A stretch of 14,175 nt of DNA from UBA11524 sp045132495. GTDB taxonomy: Bacteria; Bacillota; Clostridia; Christensenellales; Aristaeellaceae. Shown piece by piece: positions 6,349-11,898 of the stretch. The first letter of the stretch is position 1. Each line of letters starts with the position of its first letter. The notes under the pieces are model-generated. The model saw nothing but the letters and a program-made list of their open reading frames with translations. It ran no database searches and was not told where the DNA came from. The position numbers and the translations under genes are program-made. The DNA lies in the NCBI GenBank assembly GCA_045132495.1, contig JBGUSK010000117.1, forward strand, positions 1 to 14,175, written 5' to 3'.

Positions 6349-6472
6349 AGCAGTTGCTCCTTTCGTCTTCGGCCATCACCGGCGTTGCCGCCGGCGCTGG
6401 CTACGCTCGGCGAATGCAAGCATTCGCTGTCGTTAGTCGGGCCTTGCCCGACCTCGATAAGGCGCAGCTGCT
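6349..6472 (-). ncRNA. Structured RNA spacer between rtcB and DUF2828 genes
   Basis: On the minus strand the ends pair: 6472-6461 (AGCAGCTGCGCC) with 6360-6349 (GGAGCAACTGCT), 12 pairs with two mismatches. Inside are three strong hairpins in tandem: GTCGGGC-AAG-GCCCGAC (6452-6436); GCGAATG-CTTG-CATTCGC (6427-6410); and a 7-bp stem with a GCAA (GNRA) tetraloop, extended by an outer GCCA/TGGC (6401-6372). The 3' closing strand holds the GGAG ribosome site of the DUF2828 gene. A closed stem with internal hairpins between a Ro-like gene and rtcB recalls Y RNAs such as Salmonella YrlA, but I see no T-loop or other tRNA mimicry. It may be a separate RNA, a cis-regulator, or both. Confidence 0.6.
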
Positions 6473-6477
6473 CAGAA

Positions 6478-7506
6478 TCAGTCTGACGCCTTGAAGTTAT
6501 AAATGGGCTTGAGGACTTCGATCACATCCACGGAATCGCGGATGACATCAATGATGTCATCCAGTGACTTGTAGGCCATGGGGGCCTCGTCGATGGTGCG
6601 CTCGTTGACAGAGGTGGTGTATACGCCTGCCATAGTGGCACGATAGGCCTCCATGTCGAGGGTCTCACGGGCCTTGGAGCGGGACATGAGCCGCCCTGCC
6701 CCATGAGGCGCAGAGTAGTTCCACTCCGCATTGCCGCGGCCCCGGGCCAGCACGCTGCCGTCCCGCATGTTGATGGGGATCAGCACCAGCTCGCCCTCGT
6801 GGGCAGCGATAGCACCCTTGCGCAGGATGCGCTCATCCACATTGATGTAGTTGTGGATGGTGTGGAAGGCTGACTTCGCTTCCATGCCAGTACGCTGGAG
6901 GATGATCTCCGCCATCTTCTCACGGCTGCGGCGGGCAAAGCGCTGACAGAGCTCCACATCGTGAAGGTAATCCTCCATGAAGCGCCCGTACAGATAGCAC
7001 AGGTCAGCAGGAATGGTAGGCTCCTTCAGCTGGAAAGCCTTCTCCATGGCGCGGAGCTCCTTCTGGATCTCCTTGCGGCGGCCCTGCTCCTTGTAGGTGC
7101 GAATCAGCTCCTCCCGGGCGGCGAAGAATTCCTCCTTTCCCAGGTTCAGATCCACCGCCAGCTGTTGGTAGTGGTTGGCCACCTGCAGGCCCAGGTTACG
7201 GCTGCCGGAGTGGATCACCAGGTACTTCGTTCCGTCTGCTGCCACATCGATCTCGATGAAGTGGTTGCCGCCGCCCAGTGTGCCCAGGCTGCGCTCCAGG
7301 CGCTTGGCGTCCTTCAGGGCACGGTAGCAGCGCAGCTCTGTGAGATCGAAGCGCTCCTGGCGGCCCTCCCAGACGTTCTTACCGCTGGGGATATAATGAG
7401 CAGCCTCATCCACGCGCTCAAAGTCGATATCGACCTGGCCCAACTCGACAGTGTACATGCCGCAGCCGATATCCACGCCCACGATGTTGGGCACGACCTT
7501 GTCCAC
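6478..7506 (-). CDS. rtcB: RNA-splicing ligase RtcB lacking its N-terminal segment
   Basis: RtcB joins RNA 2',3'-cyclic phosphate (or 3'-phosphate) ends to 5'-OH ends using GTP and Mn2+. Metal and catalytic motifs are present: VGVDIGCGM (D12, C15), GGGNHFIEI (H82), HSGSRNLG (H99), HNYINVDE (H218) and the guanylylation site SAPHGAGR (H268). Family members normally carry roughly 65 to 75 more N-terminal residues, including an MPD-H motif before DKVVPN; these are absent. The frame begins with GTG at 7506, three bases after the WYL gene's TGA and in the same frame as that gene, with no good ribosome site. A deletion that fused the WYL stop region to the middle of rtcB best explains this. Activity is doubtful. 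It could be translated by reinitiation after the WYL stop. Confidence 0.88.
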   Translation of the reverse strand: MDKVVPNIVGVDIGCGMYTVELGQVDIDFERVDEAAHYIPSGKNVWEGRQERFDLTELRCYRALKDAKRLERSLGTLGGGNHFIEIDVAADGTKYLVIHSGSRNLGLQVANHYQQLAVDLNLGKEEFFAAREELIRTYKEQGRRKEIQKELRAMEKAFQLKEPTIPADLCYLYGRFMEDYLHDVELCQRFARRSREKMAEIILQRTGMEAKSAFHTIHNYINVDERILRKGAIAAHEGELVLIPINMRDGSVLARGRGNAEWNYSAPHGAGRLMSRSKARETLDMEAYRATMAGVYTTSVNERTIDEAPMAYKSLDDIIDVIRDSVDVIEVLKPIYNFKASD

Positions 7507-7509
7507 AAC

Positions 7510-8418
7510 TCATCTGAGTCCGCAGTTTTTCTGTGCGATCAATCGCTTTTTCACATGCTCCACCACATGCGCAGGCTCTGTCACCTGCACACAGGGGCCA
7601 AAGGACAGAATACGGATGACCAGCTCCGTCTCGTCATTCTCGTAGTACTTCAGGTGCAGCCGGTAGCGGTTGTCGCTCAGGCGCTCGCATTGCTTTTCGA
7701 AATGAGCAAAATGCAGCAGCACCCGCTCCAGAGCATTGCGCTCGTCGGTGATCTCCATGGTCAGGCCCACCCGATCCTCCCGGGGCGGCGGCAATCGCCA
7801 CGGGCCGTTGCCGGTGTAGTACTCGCAGCTGGTGATCCGCCCCAGATTGAAGGTGCGGAATTTGCACCGGCTGGCAATGACACGAATCTTGTCGTCCTTC
7901 ATGGAATACTCCAGCCCCACCGGCACCAGCCGCACCCAGGCTTCCTTGCCGTGGCGGTTGATCAGGGTGATCTGGATGGGCTTCTTCTCCCGGATGGCGT
8001 TCAGCACCAGCCGGAAGTTGCGAATATAGCCTTCATCCTCAAAGGGATCGCCGTCCGCATACTGATCGAAGATGCGGTAGTTCTCCCGGGTGAAGAGGGG
8101 CTCCACATCCGTCAACTCCGGCAGTTCCACGCCGAAGAGCTTCACCCGCGGATCCTCACAGATCGCCTTGAGCCACTGCTTCTCCAGCAGCGTCAGCGGC
8201 ATGGTCGGGGTATGCTTCAGCACCGGCGTGAGATCCTTCTTCAGCAGGGGCCATCTGCCGCTTTTCAGCGCAGGCAGAATGGTCAGTACGCTCTCGGAGA
8301 AGGCGCATTCGATCACATGCTGCTGCAGATCCTTCTCCATCACGCCGGGCTGGAAGGCAGCTTCGATGATTCTCGCCACTGTATTGTAGTAAGCCGAATA
8401 CAGCTCGCTGAAGATCAT
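7510..8418 (-). CDS. WYL-domain protein with degenerate WYL motif
   Basis: The 302-residue protein has a WYL-like SH3-type fold at about residues 140-205 (IREKKPIQITLINRHGKEAWVRLVPVGLEY...DDKIRVIA) and a WCX-like C-terminal extension (about 215-295). The N-terminal 100 residues do not show an obvious winged helix, unlike its partner. WYL proteins sense ligands, often nucleic acids or nucleotides, and regulate defence or DNA-damage genes. The start overlaps the upstream WYL gene's stop by ATGA (8415-8418), implying translational coupling and probably a heteromeric pair. Its own stop lies directly before the truncated rtcB frame. Confidence 0.82.
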   Translation of the reverse strand: MIFSELYSAYYNTVARIIEAAFQPGVMEKDLQQHVIECAFSESVLTILPALKSGRWPLLKKDLTPVLKHTPTMPLTLLEKQWLKAICEDPRVKLFGVELPELTDVEPLFTRENYRIFDQYADGDPFEDEGYIRNFRLVLNAIREKKPIQITLINRHGKEAWVRLVPVGLEYSMKDDKIRVIASRCKFRTFNLGRITSCEYYTGNGPWRLPPPREDRVGLTMEITDERNALERVLLHFAHFEKQCERLSDNRYRLHLKYYENDETELVIRILSFGPCVQVTEPAHVVEHVKKRLIAQKNCGLR

Positions 8419-9440
8419 TCGTCCTCACCTCCGTCCAGGCCATACATGCGGTACATCTCCTGCAGGTCATGCTTGAACTGGTTCTCCACCGTGCGGTTGG
8501 AGAAGTTCATTCGGCTGATGCGGGAGATGAACGTGCGGATCCACGGCAGCATCTCCTTGGTGTCGAAGACTTCTGCGGTATAGCGCCAGGTGTTTTCATC
8601 CACCTGTGTCACGCTGCCGCAGCGCTTCTCACGCTCCAGACGCTTGACGATAAAGTGCTCGTCCTCCGCGACCTGTACATCAAACTCCACATGCTCCATG
8701 CGATGAGTTGCCCAGCGGAAATTGACGCCCCAGGCATAGGGCTCGATCTTCCGGAAGGTATTCATCAGCCGGTCATACTTTTCACAGACATCTCCCTCAG
8801 AGACACTGAGAATGTAGTCAAGACGGTAAGCGTTAAGCCGGTTGGTCTTTTCGTGCAGAGCGATGAGGTACTGCCGGCCGTTCTGCGCGCTGATGTAGAT
8901 CTTGATGGGCACCAGCTGAATGGTGCGCACCTCGCCCAGATGGCGGCTCAGGTTTTCGATGGTGATATGCCGCTGTTCCCGGATGGCATGGAACAGCTGT
9001 GCCAGAATGCCGCTGTCCATGGCCTGGGTGATGTAATGGTGCTTGAAATGGAAGACGCTCTCGTGCTCCGCCAGTTTATCCTGCAAGAAGGAGCCTGCCA
9101 CACCAATAGGCGCGACCTCGCTGAAAAAATCCACCGCATCCGCCAGCTGCTCCCACTGCACGTCCGGTGCGCGGCTGTACAGCACGGTGCGGCCCTGCTT
9201 TTCCACCCGGATGATGCCGTTCTCCGCATACTCCTTCAGCTTCTTGCGCACGGTGGACTCATCGAAGGTCATGTCGCTTTCCGTCAAGCTCAGATACCGG
9301 TCGATCTCTTCCACCAGCTCAGCCAGCGTCAGTTTGACCTCGGGAGTATGAAGAATGTCAAACAGGATGAAGTGCAGCGTGATATCGCCGTCGGTGAAGG
9401 ACTTGGCTTTCCATGCCTTGTACTGGTTATTGCTGCGCAT
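8415..9440 (-). CDS. WYL-domain transcriptional regulator with N-terminal winged helix
   Basis: The 341-residue protein has an N-terminal winged helix (about 22-90: ILFDILHTPEVKLTLAELVEEIDRYL...TVRKKLKEYAENGIIRVEKQGRTVLY), a WYL domain (about 145-215, GRQYLIALHEKTNRLNAYRLDYI) and a WCX C-terminal domain (about 240-330). This is the usual layout of YafY/PafBC-type regulators. As first gene of the operon it probably regulates itself and the RtcB/DUF2828 genes in response to a nucleic-acid-related signal; that is inference from the family. ATG 9440 is the only start after an in-frame TGA, but its ribosome site is poor. Confidence 0.88.
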   Translation of the reverse strand: MRSNNQYKAWKAKSFTDGDITLHFILFDILHTPEVKLTLAELVEEIDRYLSLTESDMTFDESTVRKKLKEYAENGIIRVEKQGRTVLYSRAPDVQWEQLADAVDFFSEVAPIGVAGSFLQDKLAEHESVFHFKHHYITQAMDSGILAQLFHAIREQRHITIENLSRHLGEVRTIQLVPIKIYISAQNGRQYLIALHEKTNRLNAYRLDYILSVSEGDVCEKYDRLMNTFRKIEPYAWGVNFRWATHRMEHVEFDVQVAEDEHFIVKRLEREKRCGSVTQVDENTWRYTAEVFDTKEMLPWIRTFISRISRMNFSNRTVENQFKHDLQEMYRMYGLDGGEDE

Positions 9441-9657
9441 ATATGAAACGTTTCTTGCTGTTGCTCATTCTGTACGGTGGCACAAGTGATTACTGCAATG
9501 TACGATTCTATCAGTCACCTGATTTGAACAATACACTGCAGTACCATATGTTCCTGATTCAAAGGAATGACGGCTTCCTTTACGGCGAAATACGAGACGA
9601 CAGCGGAAACATAGTCGCTCATTTTTGACCTATTCATAAAAGCTTTGCCGTGAACAA
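9441..9657. other. Intergenic region upstream of the WYL operon
   Basis: This stretch lies between the divergent WYL operon and alcohol dehydrogenase gene. On the minus strand a TAGAAT hexamer (9505-9510) with a weak TTGTTC 15 bp upstream (9526-9531) could be the WYL operon promoter. An inverted repeat AAAGGAA/TTCCTTT (9561-9581, 7-nt loop) could be a regulator site. Short ORFs run in both directions but none is recognised. No consensus promoter for the dehydrogenase is evident. Confidence 0.35.
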
Positions 9658-9686
9658 CAACTTCGTGCCAAGTTGGCGCGAAGTTG
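9658..9686. promoter_or_regulatory. 29-bp nested palindrome upstream of the dehydrogenase gene
   Basis: CAACTTCG and CGAAGTTG (8 bp) enclose GCCAA-G-TTGGC, with one mismatched pair between the two stems. The centre lies about 150 bp before the dehydrogenase start. It resembles an operator for a dimeric repressor. As RNA it would form a stem-loop. Confidence 0.5.
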
Positions 9687-9738
9687 ATTTGGTTCAGCAA
9701 CATCGGAGCAGCTGCATCATCCGTGATGCAAACAGGGC

Positions 9739-9803
9739 TTGGGGTACGCCCCAACAAGCAAAATCGTATTTGTGGCCACAAATACACTGCTTGCATATTG
9801 CAA
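9739..9803. promoter_or_regulatory. Cluster of three palindromes in the dehydrogenase leader
   Basis: TTGGGG-TACG-CCCCAA (9739-9754), the perfect 20-bp palindrome GTATTTGTGGCCACAAATAC (9766-9785) and TTGCA-TAT-TGCAA (9791-9803) follow one another up to the ribosome site of the dehydrogenase gene. They could be stacked operators or, in RNA, consecutive hairpins controlling translation. No regulator for them is identified. Confidence 0.5.
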
Positions 9804-9820
9804 ACAAAGGAGTCAGAGCA

Positions 9821-10873
9821 ATGCTGGCATATACCTACGTTTCACACAACCATTTCGCTCTTCAGGAAAAGTCCAGGCCTACCCTGCAAAATGATCGCGA
9901 CGCAATCGTGCGCGTCACCCTTGCAAGTATCTGCTCCAGTGATCTGCACATCAAGCACGGCTCCGTGCCGCGTGCAGTACCCGGTATCACGGTCGGCCAC
10001 GAAATGGTTGGCGTTGTTGAGGAAGTCGGCGCTGCCGTTACAAGCGTGAAGCCCGGCGACCGTGTCACTGTTAACGTGGAAACCTTCTGCGGCGAGTGTT
10101 TCTTCTGCCAGAATGGCTGGGTGAACAACTGCACCGATCCTCACGGTGGATGGGCACTGGGTTGCCGTATTGACGGTGGACAGGCCGAGTATGTCCGCGT
10201 GCCCTACGCAGATCAGGGGCTGGACAAGATCCCGGATTGTGTCACAGACGAGCAGGCGCTGCTGGTCGGTGATGTACTGGCCACCGGCTATTGGGCCGCA
10301 CGGATTTCTGAGATCAAGCAGCGTGACACGGTGCTGATCATCGGTGCAGGCCCGACTGGTCTGTGCACGCTGCAATGTGTGCGGTTGCTGCAGCCCAAGC
10401 GTATCATTGTCTGTGACATCGACGAAAGCCGTCTTGCCTTTGTCAACAAGCATTACCCAGAGGTACTGACCACCACGCCTGATGGTCTGGTTGATTTCGT
10501 CCGCGCACATTCCGATCACGGCGGCGCAGATGTGGTGCTGGAGGTTGCCGGCAGTGAGCAAACCTTCCGCATGGCATGGGAGTGCGCACGCCCCAATGCC
10601 ATCGTGACGGTGGTTGCACTCTATGATGGCCCGCAGATGCTTCCACTGCCGGACATGTACGGCAAGAACCTGATCTTCAAAACCGGCGGTGTGGATGGCT
10701 GCAATTGTAAGGAAACCCTTGCCCTCATCGCAGCCGGAAAGTTGGACACCACGCCGCTGATCACCCATACCTATGACCTGAAGGATATTGAAGCAGCCTA
10801 TGAGCTGTTTGAAAATCGCCGGGATGGGGTGATCAAAGTAGCCGTGCGATGCGCTTCAAAGGAGGAACTATGA
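9821..10873 (+). CDS. Zinc-dependent medium-chain alcohol dehydrogenase
   Basis: The 350-residue enzyme of the medium-chain dehydrogenase family oxidises an alcohol or polyol with an NAD(P) cofactor. Catalytic-zinc ligands are C38 (ICSSD), H60-E61 (VGHEMVG) and an acidic residue near D151. Structural-zinc cysteines are C90, C93, C96 and C104. The Rossmann motif GAGPTG is at 175-180, and D199 (IIVCDID) suggests NAD preference. ATG 9821 has AAAGGAG 8 nt upstream; the upstream in-frame extension to 9650 crosses the palindromes and is rejected. It is the only plus-strand gene of the element, with its own palindrome-rich leader and terminator. Threonine, sorbitol or general alcohol dehydrogenase are all possible; substrate unknown. 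No link to the RNA-repair genes is apparent. Confidence 0.9.
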   Translation: MLAYTYVSHNHFALQEKSRPTLQNDRDAIVRVTLASICSSDLHIKHGSVPRAVPGITVGHEMVGVVEEVGAAVTSVKPGDRVTVNVETFCGECFFCQNGWVNNCTDPHGGWALGCRIDGGQAEYVRVPYADQGLDKIPDCVTDEQALLVGDVLATGYWAARISEIKQRDTVLIIGAGPTGLCTLQCVRLLQPKRIIVCDIDESRLAFVNKHYPEVLTTTPDGLVDFVRAHSDHGGADVVLEVAGSEQTFRMAWECARPNAIVTVVALYDGPQMLPLPDMYGKNLIFKTGGVDGCNCKETLALIAAGKLDTTPLITHTYDLKDIEAAYELFENRRDGVIKVAVRCASKEEL

Positions 10874-10943
10874 TCACATCGTTCTGCATTGAATGGCATA
10901 ATTGGGCGTAATAACGTCCGCCTGCTGTCTCGTTCATGTTTAC

Positions 10944-10957
10944 TTGTCATATGACAA
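10944..10957. repeat. 14-bp palindrome between dehydrogenase and its terminator
   Basis: TTGTCATATGACAA is perfectly self-complementary. It lies about 70 bp after the dehydrogenase stop and just before the terminator stem. It could be a regulator site or an accessory hairpin; no gene start is nearby. Confidence 0.3.
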
Positions 10958-10959
10958 AC

Positions 10960-10993
10960 AGCCGCCTGCTGATTTCCCAACCAGCAGGCGGCT
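10960..10993. terminator. Bidirectional terminator between dehydrogenase and DUF6809
   Basis: A 12-bp perfect GC-rich stem (AGCCGCCTGCTG / CAGCAGGCGGCT) with a 10-nt loop separates the convergent genes. Short T runs follow on each strand (TTTC on plus, GTTTG on minus). Confidence 0.8.
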
Positions 10994-11005
10994 TTCAATT
11001 TGCAG

Positions 11006-11269
11006 TTATTCGTTCATGACCTCAACCATCAGCCTTGCTCCAAGCTTAAAGCTGTTCTGAAACAACATCAGCTCGGACATCGTCTGATACTCCAGCACAC
11101 TCTCCAGATACCGGTTGAACAGTTCCTTCTGTGTATCCGTCATGGTGGCGCGGAGGTCTGTTTCATTTCGATCAACCAGCCGACGCAGCTCCTTGTATTC
11201 CGAACTCGTCGAAGATCCAAACTCCGTCGGCTCAATATTGCCATACCACAGTTCTTCAAGGATTCTCAC
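11006..11269 (-). CDS. DUF6809-type small protein
   Basis: An 87-residue protein (RILEELWYGNIEPTEF ... FKLGARLMVEVMNE) that resembles the short DUF6809-type proteins common in Clostridia integrative elements. Function is unknown. The start is a GTG overlapping the TnpV stop (GTGA, 11266-11269), so the two are translationally coupled; the upstream extension is a shadow of tnpV. The terminator at 10960-10993 follows it. Confidence 0.7.
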   Translation of the reverse strand: MRILEELWYGNIEPTEFGSSTSSEYKELRRLVDRNETDLRATMTDTQKELFNRYLESVLEYQTMSELMLFQNSFKLGARLMVEVMNE

Positions 11270-11646
11270 ACCGCATCCTCCCCGTAGATCATCTCGTGGA
11301 GGATGATTTCCTCTGCCCGGCTGCGGATACTGTTCATTGCCCGCACCCAAGCCATCTGGTCGCTGGCCTTCAAAGCCTCCGTGATGCCCTCGGTCTTCTT
11401 CATCTGCTGCATAATCAGCTCCAGACGATCATGTGACTGCTCGTTCAGATCTGCCAGATAGGTCTTTAACTTTCCGCTGAGCGCGAGCTGGTTGAACAGT
11501 ATCGGACGATTCTTCCTGATGTACTCCAGGTGCTTCCGTCCCCAATACCCGATGGATCTGTTCTCCTCCGGTAGCGTCAGCAGGGGAAAATAGTAGTCGC
11601 CAACCAGAACGTAATTCAAGCCGTTTTCCGTGATCATAGCCTTCAT
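11266..11646 (-). CDS. tnpV: TnpV-type transposon-encoded protein
   Basis: The 126-residue protein matches the TnpV family found in Tn4451-like and other Clostridia elements. Signatures are LTLPEENRSIGYWGRKHLEYIRKNRP (24-48), LSGKLKTYLADLNEQ (57-71) and DQMAWVRAMNSIRSRAEEIILHEMI (96-120). It is helical and lacks known catalytic motifs, and its function is not established. ATG 11646 has GAGGT 9 nt upstream. Together with DUF6809 it marks the right end of the element, about 145 bp inside the attR core. Confidence 0.85.
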   Translation of the reverse strand: MKAMITENGLNYVLVGDYYFPLLTLPEENRSIGYWGRKHLEYIRKNRPILFNQLALSGKLKTYLADLNEQSHDRLELIMQQMKKTEGITEALKASDQMAWVRAMNSIRSRAEEIILHEMIYGEDAV

Positions 11647-11664
11647 TCTACATACCTCGTTCTT

Positions 11665-11686
11665 CGGAGAATTTGCTCCGTTTTTT
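11665..11686 (+). terminator. Small hairpin with T6 near the right end
   Basis: CGGAG and CTCCG (5 bp, 6-nt loop) are followed by TTTTTT on the plus strand. It could stop plus-strand transcription leaving the element toward the LPXTG gene, but the stem is short. On the minus strand it lies in the tnpV leader. Confidence 0.4.
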
Positions 11687-11713
11687 CGTCGTCACACCGA
11701 GGTTCCAATTTGA

Positions 11714-11735
11714 AATTGGTGTAGTAATGGTGTAG
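11714..11735. repeat. Right arm-type repeat of the integrase (22 bp)
   Basis: It is identical to 680-701 and in the same direction, with two GGTGTAG units 4 bp apart. It overlaps a local inverted repeat CCAATTTGAAATTGG (11705-11719). It lies about 56 bp inside the right core, against about 137 bp on the left. A second shared block, GAAACCCTTGATTTT, is at 11756-11770. Confidence 0.65.
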
Positions 11736-11787
11736 TAGCACTTTTCAGAAACCCGGAAACCCTTGATTTTGCTGGCTTTTCGGCACT

Positions 11788-11829
11788 TCAGCAGATATTG
11801 CCGTGGCAAACAAACAAAATCCGATTCAT
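11788..11829 (-). pseudogene. Displaced 5' end of the phosphatase gene (13 codons)
   Basis: The frame reads MNRILFVCHGNIC and then TGA. Codons 8 to 13 are the 18-bp core and the stop is the first element codon. It matches the start of a low-molecular-weight tyrosine phosphatase and keeps a proper ribosome site (AGGGAG before ATG 11829). Joined to the phosphatase body at 115-525 it would give an uninterrupted MNRILFVCHGNICRSPMAEM gene, which is the inferred pre-insertion state. Confidence 0.85.
11791..11808. other. attR core, 18-bp direct repeat
   Basis: GCAGATATTGCCGTGGCA, identical to 526-543. Right of it is chromosomal DNA with the original start of the phosphatase gene; left of it is the element end containing the arm-type repeat. 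Confidence 0.85.
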
Positions 11830-11851
11830 CGAAACATTCTCCCTCATCCAA

Positions 11852-11885
11852 AGGGCTGCTGCGATCCGAAGATCACAGCAGCCCT
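11852..11885 (-). terminator. Terminator of the LPXTG protein gene
   Basis: A 10-bp perfect stem (AGGGCTGCTG / CAGCAGCCCT) continues after one mismatch into GATC pairs closed by a TTCG tetraloop on the minus strand, a very stable cUUCGg loop. It lies 14 bp after the stop codon. The T tract is only TTT. It separates the LPXTG gene from the original phosphatase start. Confidence 0.75.
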
Positions 11886-11898
11886 GGCTTGTTTTGGG

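Larger units (their letters stand above)
526..11808. mobile_element. Integrative element of about 11.3 kb inserted in the phosphatase P-loop codons
   Basis: The limits are two copies of GCAGATATTGCCGTGGCA (526-543 and 11791-11808). Just inside are a tyrosine integrase and excisionase at the left end and TnpV/DUF6809 genes at the right end. Identical 22-bp repeats lie inside both ends. A VapE-type ATPase and a CHC2 primase form a replication module. Cargo is the WYL-WYL-RtcB-RNA-DUF2828 operon and a zinc alcohol dehydrogenase. The phosphatase body lies left of the first core and its orphaned start codons lie right of the second, which shows which DNA is chromosomal. I see no relaxase, type IV secretion, capsid or terminase gene, so transfer would need a helper element or phage. 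The boundaries are seen in the sequence; mobility is inferred. Confidence 0.85.

Noticed and set aside
6349..6477. tRNA gene or tRNA-like domain in the rtcB-DUF2828 spacer
   Set aside because: I looked for acceptor, T-loop (TTCGA) and anticodon arms as in YrlA; the hairpins do not have these sequences.
4780..6486. Plus-strand frame of 568 residues opposite the DUF2828 gene
   Set aside because: Antisense shadow of a conserved protein, crossing the terminator and the structured spacer; composition is shadow-like.
7504..7515. Selenocysteine or recoded TGA fusing WYL1 to RtcB
   Set aside because: The frames are continuous, but no SECIS-like element was evident and the missing RtcB N-terminus is better explained by a deletion.
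6961..8583. Long plus-strand frame of 540 residues opposite rtcB and the WYL gene
   Set aside because: It lies antisense to well-recognised genes, is rich in His/Leu/Gln typical of antisense shadows, and has no recognisable domain.
9413..9628. Plus-strand frame of 71 residues with a hydrophobic start (KRFLLLLILYGG)
   Set aside because: It overlaps the WYL gene start and its leader, has no ribosome site that I can see and no recognised relative; coding status unsupported.
9515..9796. Minus-strand frame of 93 residues upstream of the WYL operon
   Set aside because: It reads through the palindromes of the dehydrogenase leader and resembles no family; more likely chance.
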